In this document: positions 1-8,980 of the stretch, piece by piece | Layout of the letters: each line of letters opens with the position of its first letter | Numbering within the stretch: position 1 is the stretch's first letter | Assembly (NCBI GenBank): GCA_964624475.1 | Contig: CAZUYC010000015.1 | Location: 29,166 to 93,165, forward strand | DNA length: 64,000 nucleotides | Direction of reading: 5' to 3' | Source of the DNA: CAZUYC01 sp964624475 | GTDB lineage: Bacteria > Myxococcota_A > UBA9160 > SMWR01 | Made by a program: the position numbers and the translations under genes | Notes under the pieces: generated by a model | Databases searched by the model: none | What the model was told of the DNA's origin: nothing | Seen by the model: only the letters and a program-made list of their open reading frames with translations

Positions 1-208
1 GGAGATGATGTGCGACGTTGAAGACCGCGAAGATCGTCAGCACGACTGCGGGGCCGAACCACAGCACGAAGGCGAGGGCCCAGACCAACGAGATCAGGGG
101 CGCGGCGATGATGAACAGGCCGTCCGACCGCCGGTCGATCACCCAATTCTGTTGGGTGCGCCGTTGGATGCGCGCTGAAGGGGACGCCTCAACGGTGGTC
201 GACGTCAT
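1..208 (-). CDS. N-terminal part of a multi-pass membrane protein (runs off the window)
   Basis: Only the first 69 codons are inside the window, read leftward from an ATG at 208. The peptide begins MTSTTVEASPS, then a polar stretch with WVIDRRSDGLF, then a hydrophobic run (IIAAPLISLVWALAFVL) and a second one (VVLTIFAVFNVAHH). The VAHH pair at the end of the second helix resembles a metal-binding or diiron-type membrane-enzyme motif, but too little is visible to name a family. No clear ribosome binding site precedes the ATG. It lies on the same strand as the lysA remnant, 162 bases downstream of it. Reality as a gene is likely; function is unknown. Confidence 0.55.
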   Translation of the reverse strand, partial: MTSTTVEASPSARIQRRTQQNWVIDRRSDGLFIIAAPLISLVWALAFVLWFGPAVVLTIFAVFNVAHHL

Positions 209-370
209 GCTCGACGACTCGCCTGCCCGTATCCCGAGCGTGTGGAAGTATCGCGCGCCTGCGTCGGGTGGGGCAAGCCGCAGGCGATGGCACCCCACGA
301 GCACCGGGCGCGCCCGTCGACACGTCGGCGCGTGGAGCATGGGCATCGGGATGGGCGGCCTCGGGGCGGG

Positions 371-1130
371 CTAGGGCCAGGGAAGCTTACGGGCGAGCAG
401 GTCGTCATAGGTTTCGCGCCGCACCACCGCGCCGCAACGCCGGCGCGGCAGAAGACGACGGCCGGCCGCAGGGCGCCATTGTAGTGGTTGACGAGCGTGT
501 GCGTGTAGGCGCCCGTCATCGGCATCGCGACCAGGTCACCCGGCCTGGGATCGTGGAGGGGTACCTGGGTAGCGAGCCGGTCGCCCGATTCGCAGTGCCG
601 CCCCACCAGCTCGACGGGGTCGCCGCCTCCGACGCGTCCGACGAGGGTCGCGTCGAAGCGGTGCCCCATGTAGACCGAGGCCTCGAAGTTGTCGGCGATG
701 CCGCCGTCGACGGCGACGAAGGTGGGCTCGCCTCTTTTCACGGTGACGATCCGGTAGACCGTCGTGGTCGACCTCGCCACGAGCGAGCGGCCGGGCTCGA
801 GCACGATGCGGGCCGCGTCGGGTAGGAAGCGGCTCGCGGCCCCGGTGACGGCGTCGAGATAGCGGTCCAGGTCGGGCGCCGGTTCGCCGCGCCGGTACTG
901 GACGCCGAGCCCGCCGCCGAGGTCGTAGACGTCGAACGCGCCGAGCCGGGCGATCACCTCGATGGCCTCGGCGTACGGCTCCAGGTGGAGGATCTGCGAC
1001 CCGAGGTGCGGGTTCCGAACGCGCCCGCGACGTCGTCGAGCCGGCAGCCGCCGACCAGGAGCGAGCCATCCTCGGCGAGGCGCGTGGTGTCCGGGAAGAG
1101 CGCCAGCAGGTCCTCGACGTCGGATCCCAT
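371..1130 (-). pseudogene. lysA: lysA (diaminopimelate decarboxylase) pseudogene with internal deletion and frameshift
   Basis: Three pieces of one LysA-like protein lie in three different frames. The N-terminus from an ATG at 1130 reads MGSDVEDLLALFPDTTRLA and continues through LVGGCRLDDVAGAFGT, then breaks near 1010. The next frame starts directly at the PLP-barrel motif HLGSQI and continues with DLGGGLGVQY, LEPGRSLVA and the CESGDRL cysteine motif up to VVFCRAG (about 430). The true C-terminus (RRETYDDLLARKLPWP, stop at 371) is in the third frame. In intact LysA about 170 residues, including the PLP lysine, lie between the GT and HLGSQI segments, and these are missing. The protein cannot be active. 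A functional lysA must exist elsewhere if the cell makes lysine and meso-diaminopimelate. Confidence 0.85.
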
Positions 1131-1172
1131 GTCGCGACCGGTTTCCGTGACGGCCCTGACTCGGGGAAAAAG

Positions 1173-1203
1173 TCGACACGCGGGCCGTCGGCCAGTTTAT
1201 ACT
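1173..1203 (+). promoter_or_regulatory. possible sigma-70 promoter for the 1266 gene
   Basis: TCGACA at 1173-1178 (five of six consensus -35 bases) is followed after 19 bases by TATACT at 1198-1203 (five of six consensus -10 bases). The transcript would start about 55 bases before the TTG start of the secreted protein. The 19-base spacer is longer than ideal. On the other strand the same AT-rich patch reads TATAAA and could have served the lysA remnant. Confidence 0.3.
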
Positions 1204-1265
1204 CTTGCGACCCGGGTCGGGCCGAGGAGTGCCCCAAGGGGATTCGAACGCGCGAGGAGCCGGGA

Positions 1266-2312
1266 TTGACTCAGTTTTCCCTCGAATTCCGGTCGGTCGA
1301 GACCGCGCTGGCGCGGGCGGCCGGGCGACCCGCGCCCATCCTGGCCCGCCGGGGGGCAGCGCTGCTCCTGGCCCTGTGCCTCCTGGGGCAGAGCGCCGGG
1401 GCGCGCGAGGAGTGGGTCGACAGGGAGCCCCGCTGGATCCCGTCTCTCCACTTCGGATTCGACGCCTTCGAATACGACACGCAAGCGAGCGTCCTGAACC
1501 AGATCAATCCGCCCAGACAAGCGGGGACCCAGAACGACGGATCCCGCCTGATCATGCTCCAGTTCGGTGGTGAGGTGATGGGGCCGCTGTTCAAGGGGCT
1601 GCCGGGTCGCCCGCGCCTCTTCGCCCAGGCGGGAGCGCAGTGGAGCCCCTTCGCGAGCGACAACGTCTTCGAGCTCGGCGTTGGGGGAAACACGGCGGCC
1701 CACATCAGCGGATATCAGCAAGTCCTGGCACGCGACGAGGCCCGGGGATGCCAGGGCGCGGGCTGCCCTCCTCGTCCCGAGATCTTCAGCGGAGAAGGGA
1801 GCGAGATCGACGCGAATTTCCTGAATCCATCCTGGAACGCCGCGTTGGGCGTCGCCTTCACCTTTCCCGTGGCCGAGTCCCTGTTGCTGCGGGTGAAGCC
1901 CTCGATCGCCTACAACCTCGATCGGATCGAGCTCTCCGGAACGATCACGACGGTGGTCGACACCGGCGAAACCATGTTCCTACCAGTTGCGAACCCGCCT
2001 CCGCCCCATCCAGCACCCTGCATCGGGAACAGCTGCCCCGTGCCGGTGTTCGAGATCCATCGGGGCTCCGCGAGCGACAGCATCACCCAGCACAGCCTCG
2101 GGCCGGGGCTCGAGCTGGAGCTGGTCCTGTTCCGCGGGGTCCGGCCGATCCGGGCCTCGCTCTACGCGGATACCCGCTTCCTGTGGCTGCTCGGCGACCG
2201 CACCACGGAGTTCTCGGGCTCCGTCGCATCCTACGAGGTTCGCAGGGACCCGTTCGCGATCCGGGGTGGCGCCGGATTCCGATTCAGCTGGATGGGATCC
2301 GGCGGACGCTGA
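1266..2312 (+). CDS. secreted, probably outer-membrane beta-barrel-like protein of unknown function
   Basis: The 348-residue product starts at a TTG; no ATG or GTG is available in frame before the signal peptide. A signal peptide is visible at about residues 27-47 (a GAALLLALCLL core ending in GQSAGA), so the protein is exported. The mature part alternates short polar and hydrophobic segments rich in Tyr, Phe, Leu and Gly (for example LGVAFTFPVAESLLLRVKP and LELELVLFRGVRPIRASLY) and ends in a Gly/Arg/Phe strand-like tail (IRGGAGFRFSWMG), typical of small outer-membrane beta-barrels. It has two Cys-containing loops (CQGAGCPP and CIGNSC) that could form disulfides. No enzyme motif was found. 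It ends 23 bases before the convergent sulfatase gene. Confidence 0.7.
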   Translation: MTQFSLEFRSVETALARAAGRPAPILARRGAALLLALCLLGQSAGAREEWVDREPRWIPSLHFGFDAFEYDTQASVLNQINPPRQAGTQNDGSRLIMLQFGGEVMGPLFKGLPGRPRLFAQAGAQWSPFASDNVFELGVGGNTAAHISGYQQVLARDEARGCQGAGCPPRPEIFSGEGSEIDANFLNPSWNAALGVAFTFPVAESLLLRVKPSIAYNLDRIELSGTITTVVDTGETMFLPVANPPPPHPAPCIGNSCPVPVFEIHRGSASDSITQHSLGPGLELELVLFRGVRPIRASLYADTRFLWLLGDRTTEFSGSVASYEVRRDPFAIRGGAGFRFSWMGSGGR

Positions 2313-2335
2313 GCGAGGCGCCCCTCGCCGGGACC

Positions 2336-3769
2336 TCAGCGCACCCCGTAGCCCAGGGCGCGCAGCTGGTTCAGCTGCATCTCGTCGATCTCGACGCTGG
2401 GCGCGTCCCCTCCCCAGGGCGGAGGCCGACTCCGGAGATAGGTGCTGGCCTTCTCGCTCAGAGCCCCGATCAGCTCGGGCCGCTCCCCCGCGAGATCCCG
2501 CTGCTCGCGGGGATCCTCCCACTTGTCGTAGAGCTCCGAGCGCTTCGGCGCCGCCGCGCGATAGATGAGGCGCCAGCGTCCCTCGTTCATGGCCACCATG
2601 GGGCGAGGCCGCTGCTCCGTCCTCCCCCAGCTCTGGTCGATCTGCGCGAACGCTACGCCATCGCCGGCGGGCTCCGCCTCGCCCCCCGCCGCGGCGACGA
2701 TCTGCGGCACGAGCGATCGCCCGTCCGCGTCGGGGAGCGGGGGCAGGCCCACGAGCTCCAGCACGGTGGGCCAGAGATCCACGTTCTCCGAGCGCGCCTC
2801 GACGACGATCCCGGGCTCGAGCCGGAAGGGGAAGCTCAGGATGAACGGAGTCTGGGTCACCTCGCCGTACACGTCCCGGGCATGCCCTTCGCCATCGTGC
2901 TCGCCGAACGCCTCGCCGTGGTCGGCAGCGAACACGATGAGCGTGCGCTCGCGCAGGCCGCGCTGCGCCAGCTCGGCGAACAGGTGCCCGAGGAGGCTGT
3001 CGACCCAGCGGATCGAGTTGTCGTAGGAGTCCGAGTAGCTCGTGCCGAAGAGCGCGGCGTCCTCGGAGTAGGAGTACTGATGGACGTCCATCAGGTGCAG
3101 GTAGAGGAACCAGCGCTCGTGGCCATGGGCGCGCAGGAACTCGAGGGCGGAGACGAGGATATCGGCGTCGTCGCCCTCGAGCCCGATGTTCGGGGTCTCG
3201 AGGCGCCGGATCCGGGCGTGGTCGCGCCGCTGGGAGCGCGGGCTCAGGTAGATCTCGAAGCCCTGGGAGAAGCCGAAGTTCGCGGCGATCCAGCCGTTCC
3301 TCCAGATTCCCGCGGTGCGGAACCCCGCCTCCTGGAAGATCTCCGCGGGCATGCGCGCGTCCGGAGAGATCGCGTCGTAGGCGCGCAACACGCGCGTTCG
3401 AACCGGATAGAGCCCCGTCCAGAGCGACGCCATCGAGCACTTCGTCCAGGACGACTGGGAGACCTGCTGTGCGAAGCGGATGCCGGTCGCCGCGAGCGCG
3501 TCGAGGTTCGGGCTGGTCTCGCGCTCGTATCCGTAGGCGTGGAGCCGGTCCGCCCGCAGCGTGTCGACGAGGATGAAGAGCACGTTCAGGTCGCTGCGGG
3601 CCCGCAGGGCGAGCAGGTCGTCGAGCGCGCCGCGCGGGCGCGGGTCCGCATCGACGCCGCCGACGCCCAGGCGATGCAGGCCGGCGGCGATCAGGGCGGC
3701 CGCGGCGACGGCCGCGAGCACCCCCCACATCCGCCGGTGCGCTCTCGCTCTGCGCTCGGGCTCGCTCAT
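2336..3769 (-). CDS. sulfatase/alkaline-phosphatase superfamily hydrolase with Thr at the nucleophile position
   Basis: 477 residues with an N-terminal membrane anchor (residues 15-33) followed by an alkaline-phosphatase-fold domain. The first metal motif is VLFILVDTLRAD with D69. The nucleophile region reads SSWTKCSMASLWTGLYP; aligned from its TG end, the formylglycine Cys of true sulfatases is occupied by T109, and the CxPSR maturation motif is absent. The distal metal site is FAADHGEAFGEH. The C-terminus (LRALGY, preceded by LYDKWEDPREQRDL) is the usual sulfatase-family tail. The fold is therefore certain, but ester type is not: a Thr nucleophile is typical of phospho-transferring or uncharacterised members. 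It probably acts in the periplasm, tethered to the inner membrane. It lies 23 bases from the convergent barrel gene. Confidence 0.85.
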   Translation of the reverse strand: MSEPERRARAHRRMWGVLAAVAAAALIAAGLHRLGVGGVDADPRPRGALDDLLALRARSDLNVLFILVDTLRADRLHAYGYERETSPNLDALAATGIRFAQQVSQSSWTKCSMASLWTGLYPVRTRVLRAYDAISPDARMPAEIFQEAGFRTAGIWRNGWIAANFGFSQGFEIYLSPRSQRRDHARIRRLETPNIGLEGDDADILVSALEFLRAHGHERWFLYLHLMDVHQYSYSEDAALFGTSYSDSYDNSIRWVDSLLGHLFAELAQRGLRERTLIVFAADHGEAFGEHDGEGHARDVYGEVTQTPFILSFPFRLEPGIVVEARSENVDLWPTVLELVGLPPLPDADGRSLVPQIVAAAGGEAEPAGDGVAFAQIDQSWGRTEQRPRPMVAMNEGRWRLIYRAAAPKRSELYDKWEDPREQRDLAGERPELIGALSEKASTYLRSRPPPWGGDAPSVEIDEMQLNQLRALGYGVR

Positions 3770-3869
3770 CTCGTTTGGAAGCTAGGATGAACCCCCGCGC
3801 CTCCGCCAGGCGGAGGGGGTCGCCCACCTCGCCGCCGCGGCCGGATGCGGCGCGCGTAGCGCGCGCGGA

Positions 3870-5168
3870 TCAGCGCCTCCGCAGGCGAGCCAGGCCCACC
3901 AGGCCCGCGATCCCGGCCGCCAGCAGCACCACCCCCCCCGGCTCCGGCAGGAACATCACCTTCATCGATTGAATCCTGAACGCCTGGAAGTTGGTGATGA
4001 TGTTGTTGGGATCCTGGCTGTCTCTCAGGTAGTTATGGCGGAGTCTCGGGCGAACCAGTGACAGGATTCGGGTCGGGTACACGCTGCCCATGTAGCCGAT
4101 CTTGTTGGAGGGGGTCATGGCCGGCGCCTTGTCGTCGCCACCGGTCTGCGTCAGTCGGGTGAGGTAGGTGCCGAGCCCCTGATACCCCTCGACCCTTCCG
4201 CTCGTCCACGGGACGAGCAGAGCCAGATAGTGGGCCTGCGCCGAGACGTAGTTCATGGTGTAAGGGGCCGTGGCGTCGCACTTGCAACCCGCTGTCCGGG
4301 GGTAGGGGCCCGTCTGGCAAGAGGGGGTGGCAAGGCACTGCTTGTGTATTTGGAAATCCGTCAACAGGAAGCGCGTCACCGGGCCGCTCGAAGTGACCTC
4401 ACCGAGGTTCGTGGTGTCGCTCGAGGGCGGCCCGATGGTGCCCCCATACGCCCTGAAGTAGTCCGGCTTGAACTTGGTGATGAACTGATAGAAGTTGCCG
4501 TTGGGGCCGAAGAGGATCCGCATCGTGCCGCTGAATTTGTTCGGTCCCGGCGTGACCTGGATGGATCCAGCCCGCTTGAAGTCGTACCTTCCGCTGAAGG
4601 CGGTGGTCGGGGTGACCGGGGCGCCCGTCCCGAGGTTCGGCAGGCCGGTATCCATCCCCATCTTCGTGTTGTCGCCGAACGGCAGCTTGTTTCCATTCGT
4701 CGTCGGGAAGACCACGGTGGTGACGGCCGTGGGCCCGGGGAAACCCATCGAGGCCCCGCCCGCCCCGAAGCGCCCCTGCCCGTTGTAGTTGGAGGAGATC
4801 CCGCCAGATATGGGATAGCCCATGAAGCACATCCCTTGGTCGTAGTCGCCGCAATAGGCGATGTCGTAGTATTGGATGAAGCTCTTCGGAAGCACGACCT
4901 GGTTCGCGGTCTTGAACACATAGGCCGTCGCGGGCGCGTACATCACCGTTGCGTACGGTTTTGATTTCATCCCCATTACCGTCATCGCATACTTGGTCTG
5001 GGGGGGCTGGCTGGATGGATCGGGGATGGCGAAGACGCTCAAGAAACTCCGCTGCACCCGGAACAACGCCTTCGACGCTTGCGCGGGGTGCGGGACTAAG
5101 AGCAGCGCAGCCACTACGCCGAGAGCGACGAGAGCGACGATCCTCTGACTCGACTTGAGCGGCCTCAT
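3870..5168 (-). CDS. PEP-CTERM domain surface protein
   Basis: 432 residues. The chosen ATG at 5168 has an excellent GGAGGGG ribosome site 9 bases upstream. A signal peptide covers residues 1-33 (a VALVALGVVAALLLVP core ending in AQA). The mature protein is rich in Gly, Pro, Thr, Asn and Tyr, with few charges and four Cys in a CLATPSCQ...CKCD segment. The C-terminus is a full PEP-CTERM sorting tripartite: LPEPG, a hydrophobic helix (VVLLAAGIAGLVGLA) and a basic end RLRRR. Proteins of this class are cut and processed by an exosortase (EpsH/XrtA family) and linked to exopolysaccharide production. No exosortase is in this window. The TPR lipoprotein on the other strand starts only 36 bases away. 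Confidence 0.88.
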   Translation of the reverse strand: MRPLKSSQRIVALVALGVVAALLLVPHPAQASKALFRVQRSFLSVFAIPDPSSQPPQTKYAMTVMGMKSKPYATVMYAPATAYVFKTANQVVLPKSFIQYYDIAYCGDYDQGMCFMGYPISGGISSNYNGQGRFGAGGASMGFPGPTAVTTVVFPTTNGNKLPFGDNTKMGMDTGLPNLGTGAPVTPTTAFSGRYDFKRAGSIQVTPGPNKFSGTMRILFGPNGNFYQFITKFKPDYFRAYGGTIGPPSSDTTNLGEVTSSGPVTRFLLTDFQIHKQCLATPSCQTGPYPRTAGCKCDATAPYTMNYVSAQAHYLALLVPWTSGRVEGYQGLGTYLTRLTQTGGDDKAPAMTPSNKIGYMGSVYPTRILSLVRPRLRHNYLRDSQDPNNIITNFQAFRIQSMKVMFLPEPGGVVLLAAGIAGLVGLARLRRR

Positions 5169-5204
5169 GTAGACTACCCCTCCGGGTGGTTCGCGACGCA
5201 TCCC

Positions 5205-7682
5205 ATGCGCCTCATTCTCGCTCGGAATGACCTCATCAGTCAACGCTCCCCACGGGGGAGTCGCCCACGGGGGAGCCGGGTAGGGAGGGGATCGCCCTCC
5301 GCGGCCCCCGGCAGGCTCTTCCGTGGCTGGCTCGCGCTCTGGGTCGCGCTGTCCGTCCCGGCCTGCGGTCTCGACCCGGCCGCTCGACTCGAGGAGATCA
5401 AGAGCCTCCAGGAGACTGGCGGGTTCGCAGAGACCGTCGGGCCCCTGCGCGAGATGCTCGAGGAGACCCCCGACGATCCCGAGCTCAATCATCTGTACGG
5501 CGTCGCCCTGCTGCGAACGCGCCAGCCGGAGCTCGCGGTCTGGCCGCTGCGCAAGGCCGCGCAGCACCCCGACCGGGCGATCGAGGACGGGCTCCTGCTC
5601 GCGCGGGCGCTCCTCGCGGGGGGTAGCGCCGAGGACGCGATCCAGCAGGCGAGCCGGGTGCTCGAGCTCGCGCCGGATCGGGTCGATGCCTTGCGTCTGC
5701 TCGTCGACGCGAGAGTGGCGGCGAGGGAGAACGAAGCGGCCCTGGTCGACGTCGAGCGGCTGCTGGCCCTGGAGCCCGACGACCTGGACGCCCTGATCGC
5801 ACGTCTCGTGGCCCTGCTCGGCCTCGCCCGCGCCGACGAGGCCGAGCAGGCGCTGGCCGCCGTCAGGGCAGCGATAGAGATCGCGGAGGACGCGGTCGAG
5901 TGGCAGCCGCGGCTGTGCGCGCTGACGGCGACCTTCACGAGGGAGAAAGGCGACGCCGATGCGGCCGAGGCGCTGTGGAACGATTGCCTGGAGAGGTTCC
6001 CGGGGGAGGATCTCGTCGTATCCGGCGCGCTCGAGTTCTTCGGCAGCAGATCGCAGGATCAGCGCGTCACCGAGATCCTGCGCCGCGCACACGACGCCGA
6101 GCCGACCCACCTGTCGTTCATCGAGGCGCTGGCGAGGCAGCTGGGGGCCGCCGGAGAGAGCGCCGAGGCCGAGCGCCTCCTGCTCGCCGCCACGCGGGAC
6201 GGCCTGAACGACCAACAGGCCTGGCTCAGCCTGGCCGACTACCACGAGCAGCGCGACGAGCCGGCAAAGGCCCGCGACGCCCTGGCGCAGGGTCTGCGCC
6301 TCATGGACGAGGCGCCGCCCCCCCTGGTGGCCGCGTACGCCGATCTCCTGATCCGCGCCGGCGACTACGACCAGGCCGACGAGCTCATCACCCAACTGGA
6401 ACGCGAGCCGGTGATGGCGAACCTGCTGCGGGGCCGCCTCCTCCTGGCGCGTGCCCAGCCCGCCCAGGCGCTCGAGGCGCTCCAGGAGGGCCTGCGCTTG
6501 TGGCCGGACCACAGCGCCGCGCGCTGGCTCGCGGCACAGGCGGCGGAGCAGCTCGGCGACTACGACCGGGCGCTGGCGGAATACTTCGAGGCGGTGCGCA
6601 ACGACCCCGGAAACCGGGACGCGGTAGCGAGCCTGCTGCGGCTGCTCGAAGCCACGGGCCAGCACCGGGAGGCCATCCCGATCCTGGCTCGCTACCAGCG
6701 CGAGACGCCCCGCGACCCGGAGATGCTGGTGCAGGCGATCCGCTTCGCGAGCCGCACCGGTCAGCGGGGACTCGTCGACCAGGCCGTCCGGCAGCTCGGC
6801 GGGATCCCCGGCCAGCGGGGGGTCGTGGCGGCCGAGGTCGCCGCCATCCAGGCGGCCAGGGCCGGTCCCACGGCGGCCATCGAGTCGATCCGCGCGGCGG
6901 GGCTCGACCTCACCCGGCCGGGCAACGAGCCGGCGCTCCGCGCGCTCGTCGAGTATCTCGTCGCCGCGGGGAAGCCGAGCGAGGCCCTGGGGGCGGCGCA
7001 GGCGGCGCTCGCGGCCCACCCGGACGAGGCGCCGTTCCACGAGCTGCGGGGGCGTGCGCTGCGCGCGAGCGGCGACCCCGGAGGGGCGCGGGAGGCGCTG
7101 GAGCGCGCGCTCGCGCTCGAGCCGGAGCGCGCGGGGGCCCTGGCTGAGCTGGCCGCGCTCGCAGCAGGGCAGCAAGACCGCGAGACGGCGATCGCGCTCT
7201 ACGACCGGGCGGCTCGGGCCGACCCGGAGCAGGCTGCCCCTGCCTGGGGCGCGATCCTGCTGCTGGCCGCCTCCGGCGACGGCGCGGAGGTCGAGCGGCG
7301 GCTCGAAGCGCTGCTGGTTCGCCACGGGACCCACGCGGGGGCTGCGAGTCTGCTGGCGCAGCAGCTCTTCGCGCGCGACCCGGAGCGCGCCCTCGCCCTG
7401 GCACACCGCGCCGTCCGCTTTCGCGGCGGCCCGGACGCCCTCGATACCCTGGGCCGGATCCAGCTCGAGGGCGGGGATGCCGAGCGCGCCGCACAGACCC
7501 TCGGCCTCGCGGTCGAGCTGCGGCCGGACTCACCCTCGGCGCAGTACTGGCTGGGCCGGGCGCTAGCCGCCGCGGGTGACGCCGATGGGGCGCGCCGTGC
7601 TCTGGGCGCGGCGCTGGCAGCAAACGCCTTCCCCGAGAAGGAAGCCGCGCAGGCGGAGCTCGCGCGCCTCGGCGCGCGCTAG
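5205..7682 (+). CDS. TPR-repeat lipoprotein, PEP-CTERM system (PrsT-like)
   Basis: 825 residues. After an unusually long 38-residue basic leader (no alternative start codon exists in frame) comes a lipoprotein signal, WLALWVALSVPACG, with the lipobox Cys in SVPAC. The rest is an almost unbroken solenoid of about 20 tetratricopeptide repeats (for example AEQLGDYDRALAEYFEAV and AQYWLGRALAAAGDADGA). Length, lipobox and TPR content match the TPR lipoprotein of PEP-CTERM/exopolysaccharide systems (PrsT family), and the divergent neighbour is itself a PEP-CTERM protein, which supports that reading. It likely scaffolds export or assembly at a membrane. The last 4 bases overlap the convergent gene at 7679. 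A generic TPR lipoprotein remains possible. Confidence 0.78.
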   Translation: MRLILARNDLISQRSPRGSRPRGSRVGRGSPSAAPGRLFRGWLALWVALSVPACGLDPAARLEEIKSLQETGGFAETVGPLREMLEETPDDPELNHLYGVALLRTRQPELAVWPLRKAAQHPDRAIEDGLLLARALLAGGSAEDAIQQASRVLELAPDRVDALRLLVDARVAARENEAALVDVERLLALEPDDLDALIARLVALLGLARADEAEQALAAVRAAIEIAEDAVEWQPRLCALTATFTREKGDADAAEALWNDCLERFPGEDLVVSGALEFFGSRSQDQRVTEILRRAHDAEPTHLSFIEALARQLGAAGESAEAERLLLAATRDGLNDQQAWLSLADYHEQRDEPAKARDALAQGLRLMDEAPPPLVAAYADLLIRAGDYDQADELITQLEREPVMANLLRGRLLLARAQPAQALEALQEGLRLWPDHSAARWLAAQAAEQLGDYDRALAEYFEAVRNDPGNRDAVASLLRLLEATGQHREAIPILARYQRETPRDPEMLVQAIRFASRTGQRGLVDQAVRQLGGIPGQRGVVAAEVAAIQAARAGPTAAIESIRAAGLDLTRPGNEPALRALVEYLVAAGKPSEALGAAQAALAAHPDEAPFHELRGRALRASGDPGGAREALERALALEPERAGALAELAALAAGQQDRETAIALYDRAARADPEQAAPAWGAILLLAASGDGAEVERRLEALLVRHGTHAGAASLLAQQLFARDPERALALAHRAVRFRGGPDALDTLGRIQLEGGDAERAAQTLGLAVELRPDSPSAQYWLGRALAAAGDADGARRALGAALAANAFPEKEAAQAELARLGAR

Positions 7683-8899
7683 CCCGGATCGCCGCCGGCG
7701 CGCGGGCGCCGCGCGCCTCGTCCCCGCTGCCGTCCTTCAGGCGGCCTCCGCACCCGGCCTCGAACCTCTTCGTCGAGCGAGCTCTGCTGGAGCCACGCCT
7801 CGGCCGCCACCGCGTCCCGCCGGTACCACTCGGTCGCAGCGGCTCCGAGGCAACCGCGTCGACGCTCGGGGTCCAGGATGCGCTCGCACCAGGCGACCGC
7901 CTCCTCGGGCGCCCGATCGTCCAGGCTCCGCGCGTAGACGTCGAGCGCGGGGTCGTGGAACTCCGTCAGCGACTCGGAGGCCAGCCACGCCTTCGCACCC
8001 GCCGGATCCGAGCGGAGCCACTGGACGAAGGCCTCGCGGGCGGCCTCCACGCGCGCCTTCGCGGCCGCATGGTCGCGCACCCATTGCAGGGCGGCCCGGC
8101 CGTCCCGGCCACCCCACTGCTCGGCCACGATGCGCGGCCCGTCTGCCGCGTACTCGCTCCCCGCATGCTCGAGCACCCACGCGGCAGCTCGCTCGGGGTC
8201 GAGGCGCGCGACCGAGCGCGTCGCGCGGCGGAAGAGCGACCGCTTGAGGCGCTTGTCGTAGGCCTCGTCGCGGAGGACCCCGTCCGCCCAGCCCAGCGTG
8301 GCCTCCGCGCCGCCCTTGCGCACGAGCGCTCCCACCGCGATGCCGGTGGCCATGTCCCAGGAGCTGGGCGGGAGCTCGGCGATGTAGCGGTCGAGCCCGT
8401 CCTGGCCCGAGTGCACCCAGCCGGCCAGGAGACCCAGGAAGAGCTGCTCCCGAAGAGCGGGCTGGTCCGCGGCGGCGCGCTCGAAAGCCCGGCGCGCCGC
8501 GGCGGGATCGCGCTGCGCCCAGCCTTCGATGGCCGCCTCGACCCCGAAATCCTGTTTGAACGGCCAGGCGAGCGCGTGCTCGAGCGCGCCAGCGGGGTCG
8601 AAGCGGGCCCAGGCGGCGACGAACGGGCGGATCTCCCACTGGCCGATAACCGGGAGCATCCGGTCGTAGACGGCGCGCACCTCCGGCAGCGTCTCGGGAT
8701 CGAGGTGCTGGAGCAGGCTCGCGGTCCGCCCGAAGCGGTCGAGCACGTCCCCCTCGCCGAGGGCAGCGCGGATCGAGGCCGCGAGGTCGGCGGGCGCCGG
8801 AACCGCCCCGGGCGGCGTCGTGACCCGGCCGACCGCGAAGGCCGCGACGGCCGTCGCGGCCCATACACCCACGGCCAGGCCTGCGTTCATGCGAGGCAT
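7679..8899 (-). CDS. membrane-anchored protein of unknown function
   Basis: 406 residues from an ATG at 8899 with a GAGAGG ribosome site; an alternative in-frame ATG lies 9 bases on. One N-terminal hydrophobic helix (AGLAVGVWAATAVAAFAVGRV) is followed by a helical, Ala/Arg/Asp-rich domain without recognisable catalytic motif. Units such as WAQRDPAAARRAFE, WVLEHAGS and WLRSDPAGAKAWL recur, suggesting degenerate helical repeats containing a W-x-x-x-D-P-x-x-A pattern. The last 25 residues (RRPPEGRQRGRGARRPRAG) are low-complexity basic and may be a frame-shifted tail. It is 81 bases downstream of the TonB receptor on the same strand and probably cotranscribed with it. Confidence 0.65.
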   Translation of the reverse strand: MPRMNAGLAVGVWAATAVAAFAVGRVTTPPGAVPAPADLAASIRAALGEGDVLDRFGRTASLLQHLDPETLPEVRAVYDRMLPVIGQWEIRPFVAAWARFDPAGALEHALAWPFKQDFGVEAAIEGWAQRDPAAARRAFERAAADQPALREQLFLGLLAGWVHSGQDGLDRYIAELPPSSWDMATGIAVGALVRKGGAEATLGWADGVLRDEAYDKRLKRSLFRRATRSVARLDPERAAAWVLEHAGSEYAADGPRIVAEQWGGRDGRAALQWVRDHAAAKARVEAAREAFVQWLRSDPAGAKAWLASESLTEFHDPALDVYARSLDDRAPEEAVAWCERILDPERRRGCLGAAATEWYRRDAVAAEAWLQQSSLDEEVRGRVRRPPEGRQRGRGARRPRAGGDPG

Positions 8900-8980
8900 G
8901 CGATCCTCTCCCGGTAGGTTCGGGGCGCGACGGGTCGCCCCCGGGCGATCCCGTTGGGCGTGCGCCAGCGCGCCGGATCA

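Noticed and set aside
1235..1255. GTTCGAATCCCC on the minus strand, resembling a tRNA T-loop
   Set aside because: The flanking bases do not pair into a T-stem and no acceptor, D or anticodon arm can be drawn. No tRNA or rRNA gene was recognised anywhere in the window.
3870..7406. A 1178-codon minus-strand open frame antisense to the TPR lipoprotein gene
   Set aside because: Only its last 432 codons are a protein (the PEP-CTERM gene). The rest is an Arg/Leu/Gly/Gln-rich antisense shadow of the TPR gene, typical of high-GC DNA; the ribosome site is at the inner start.
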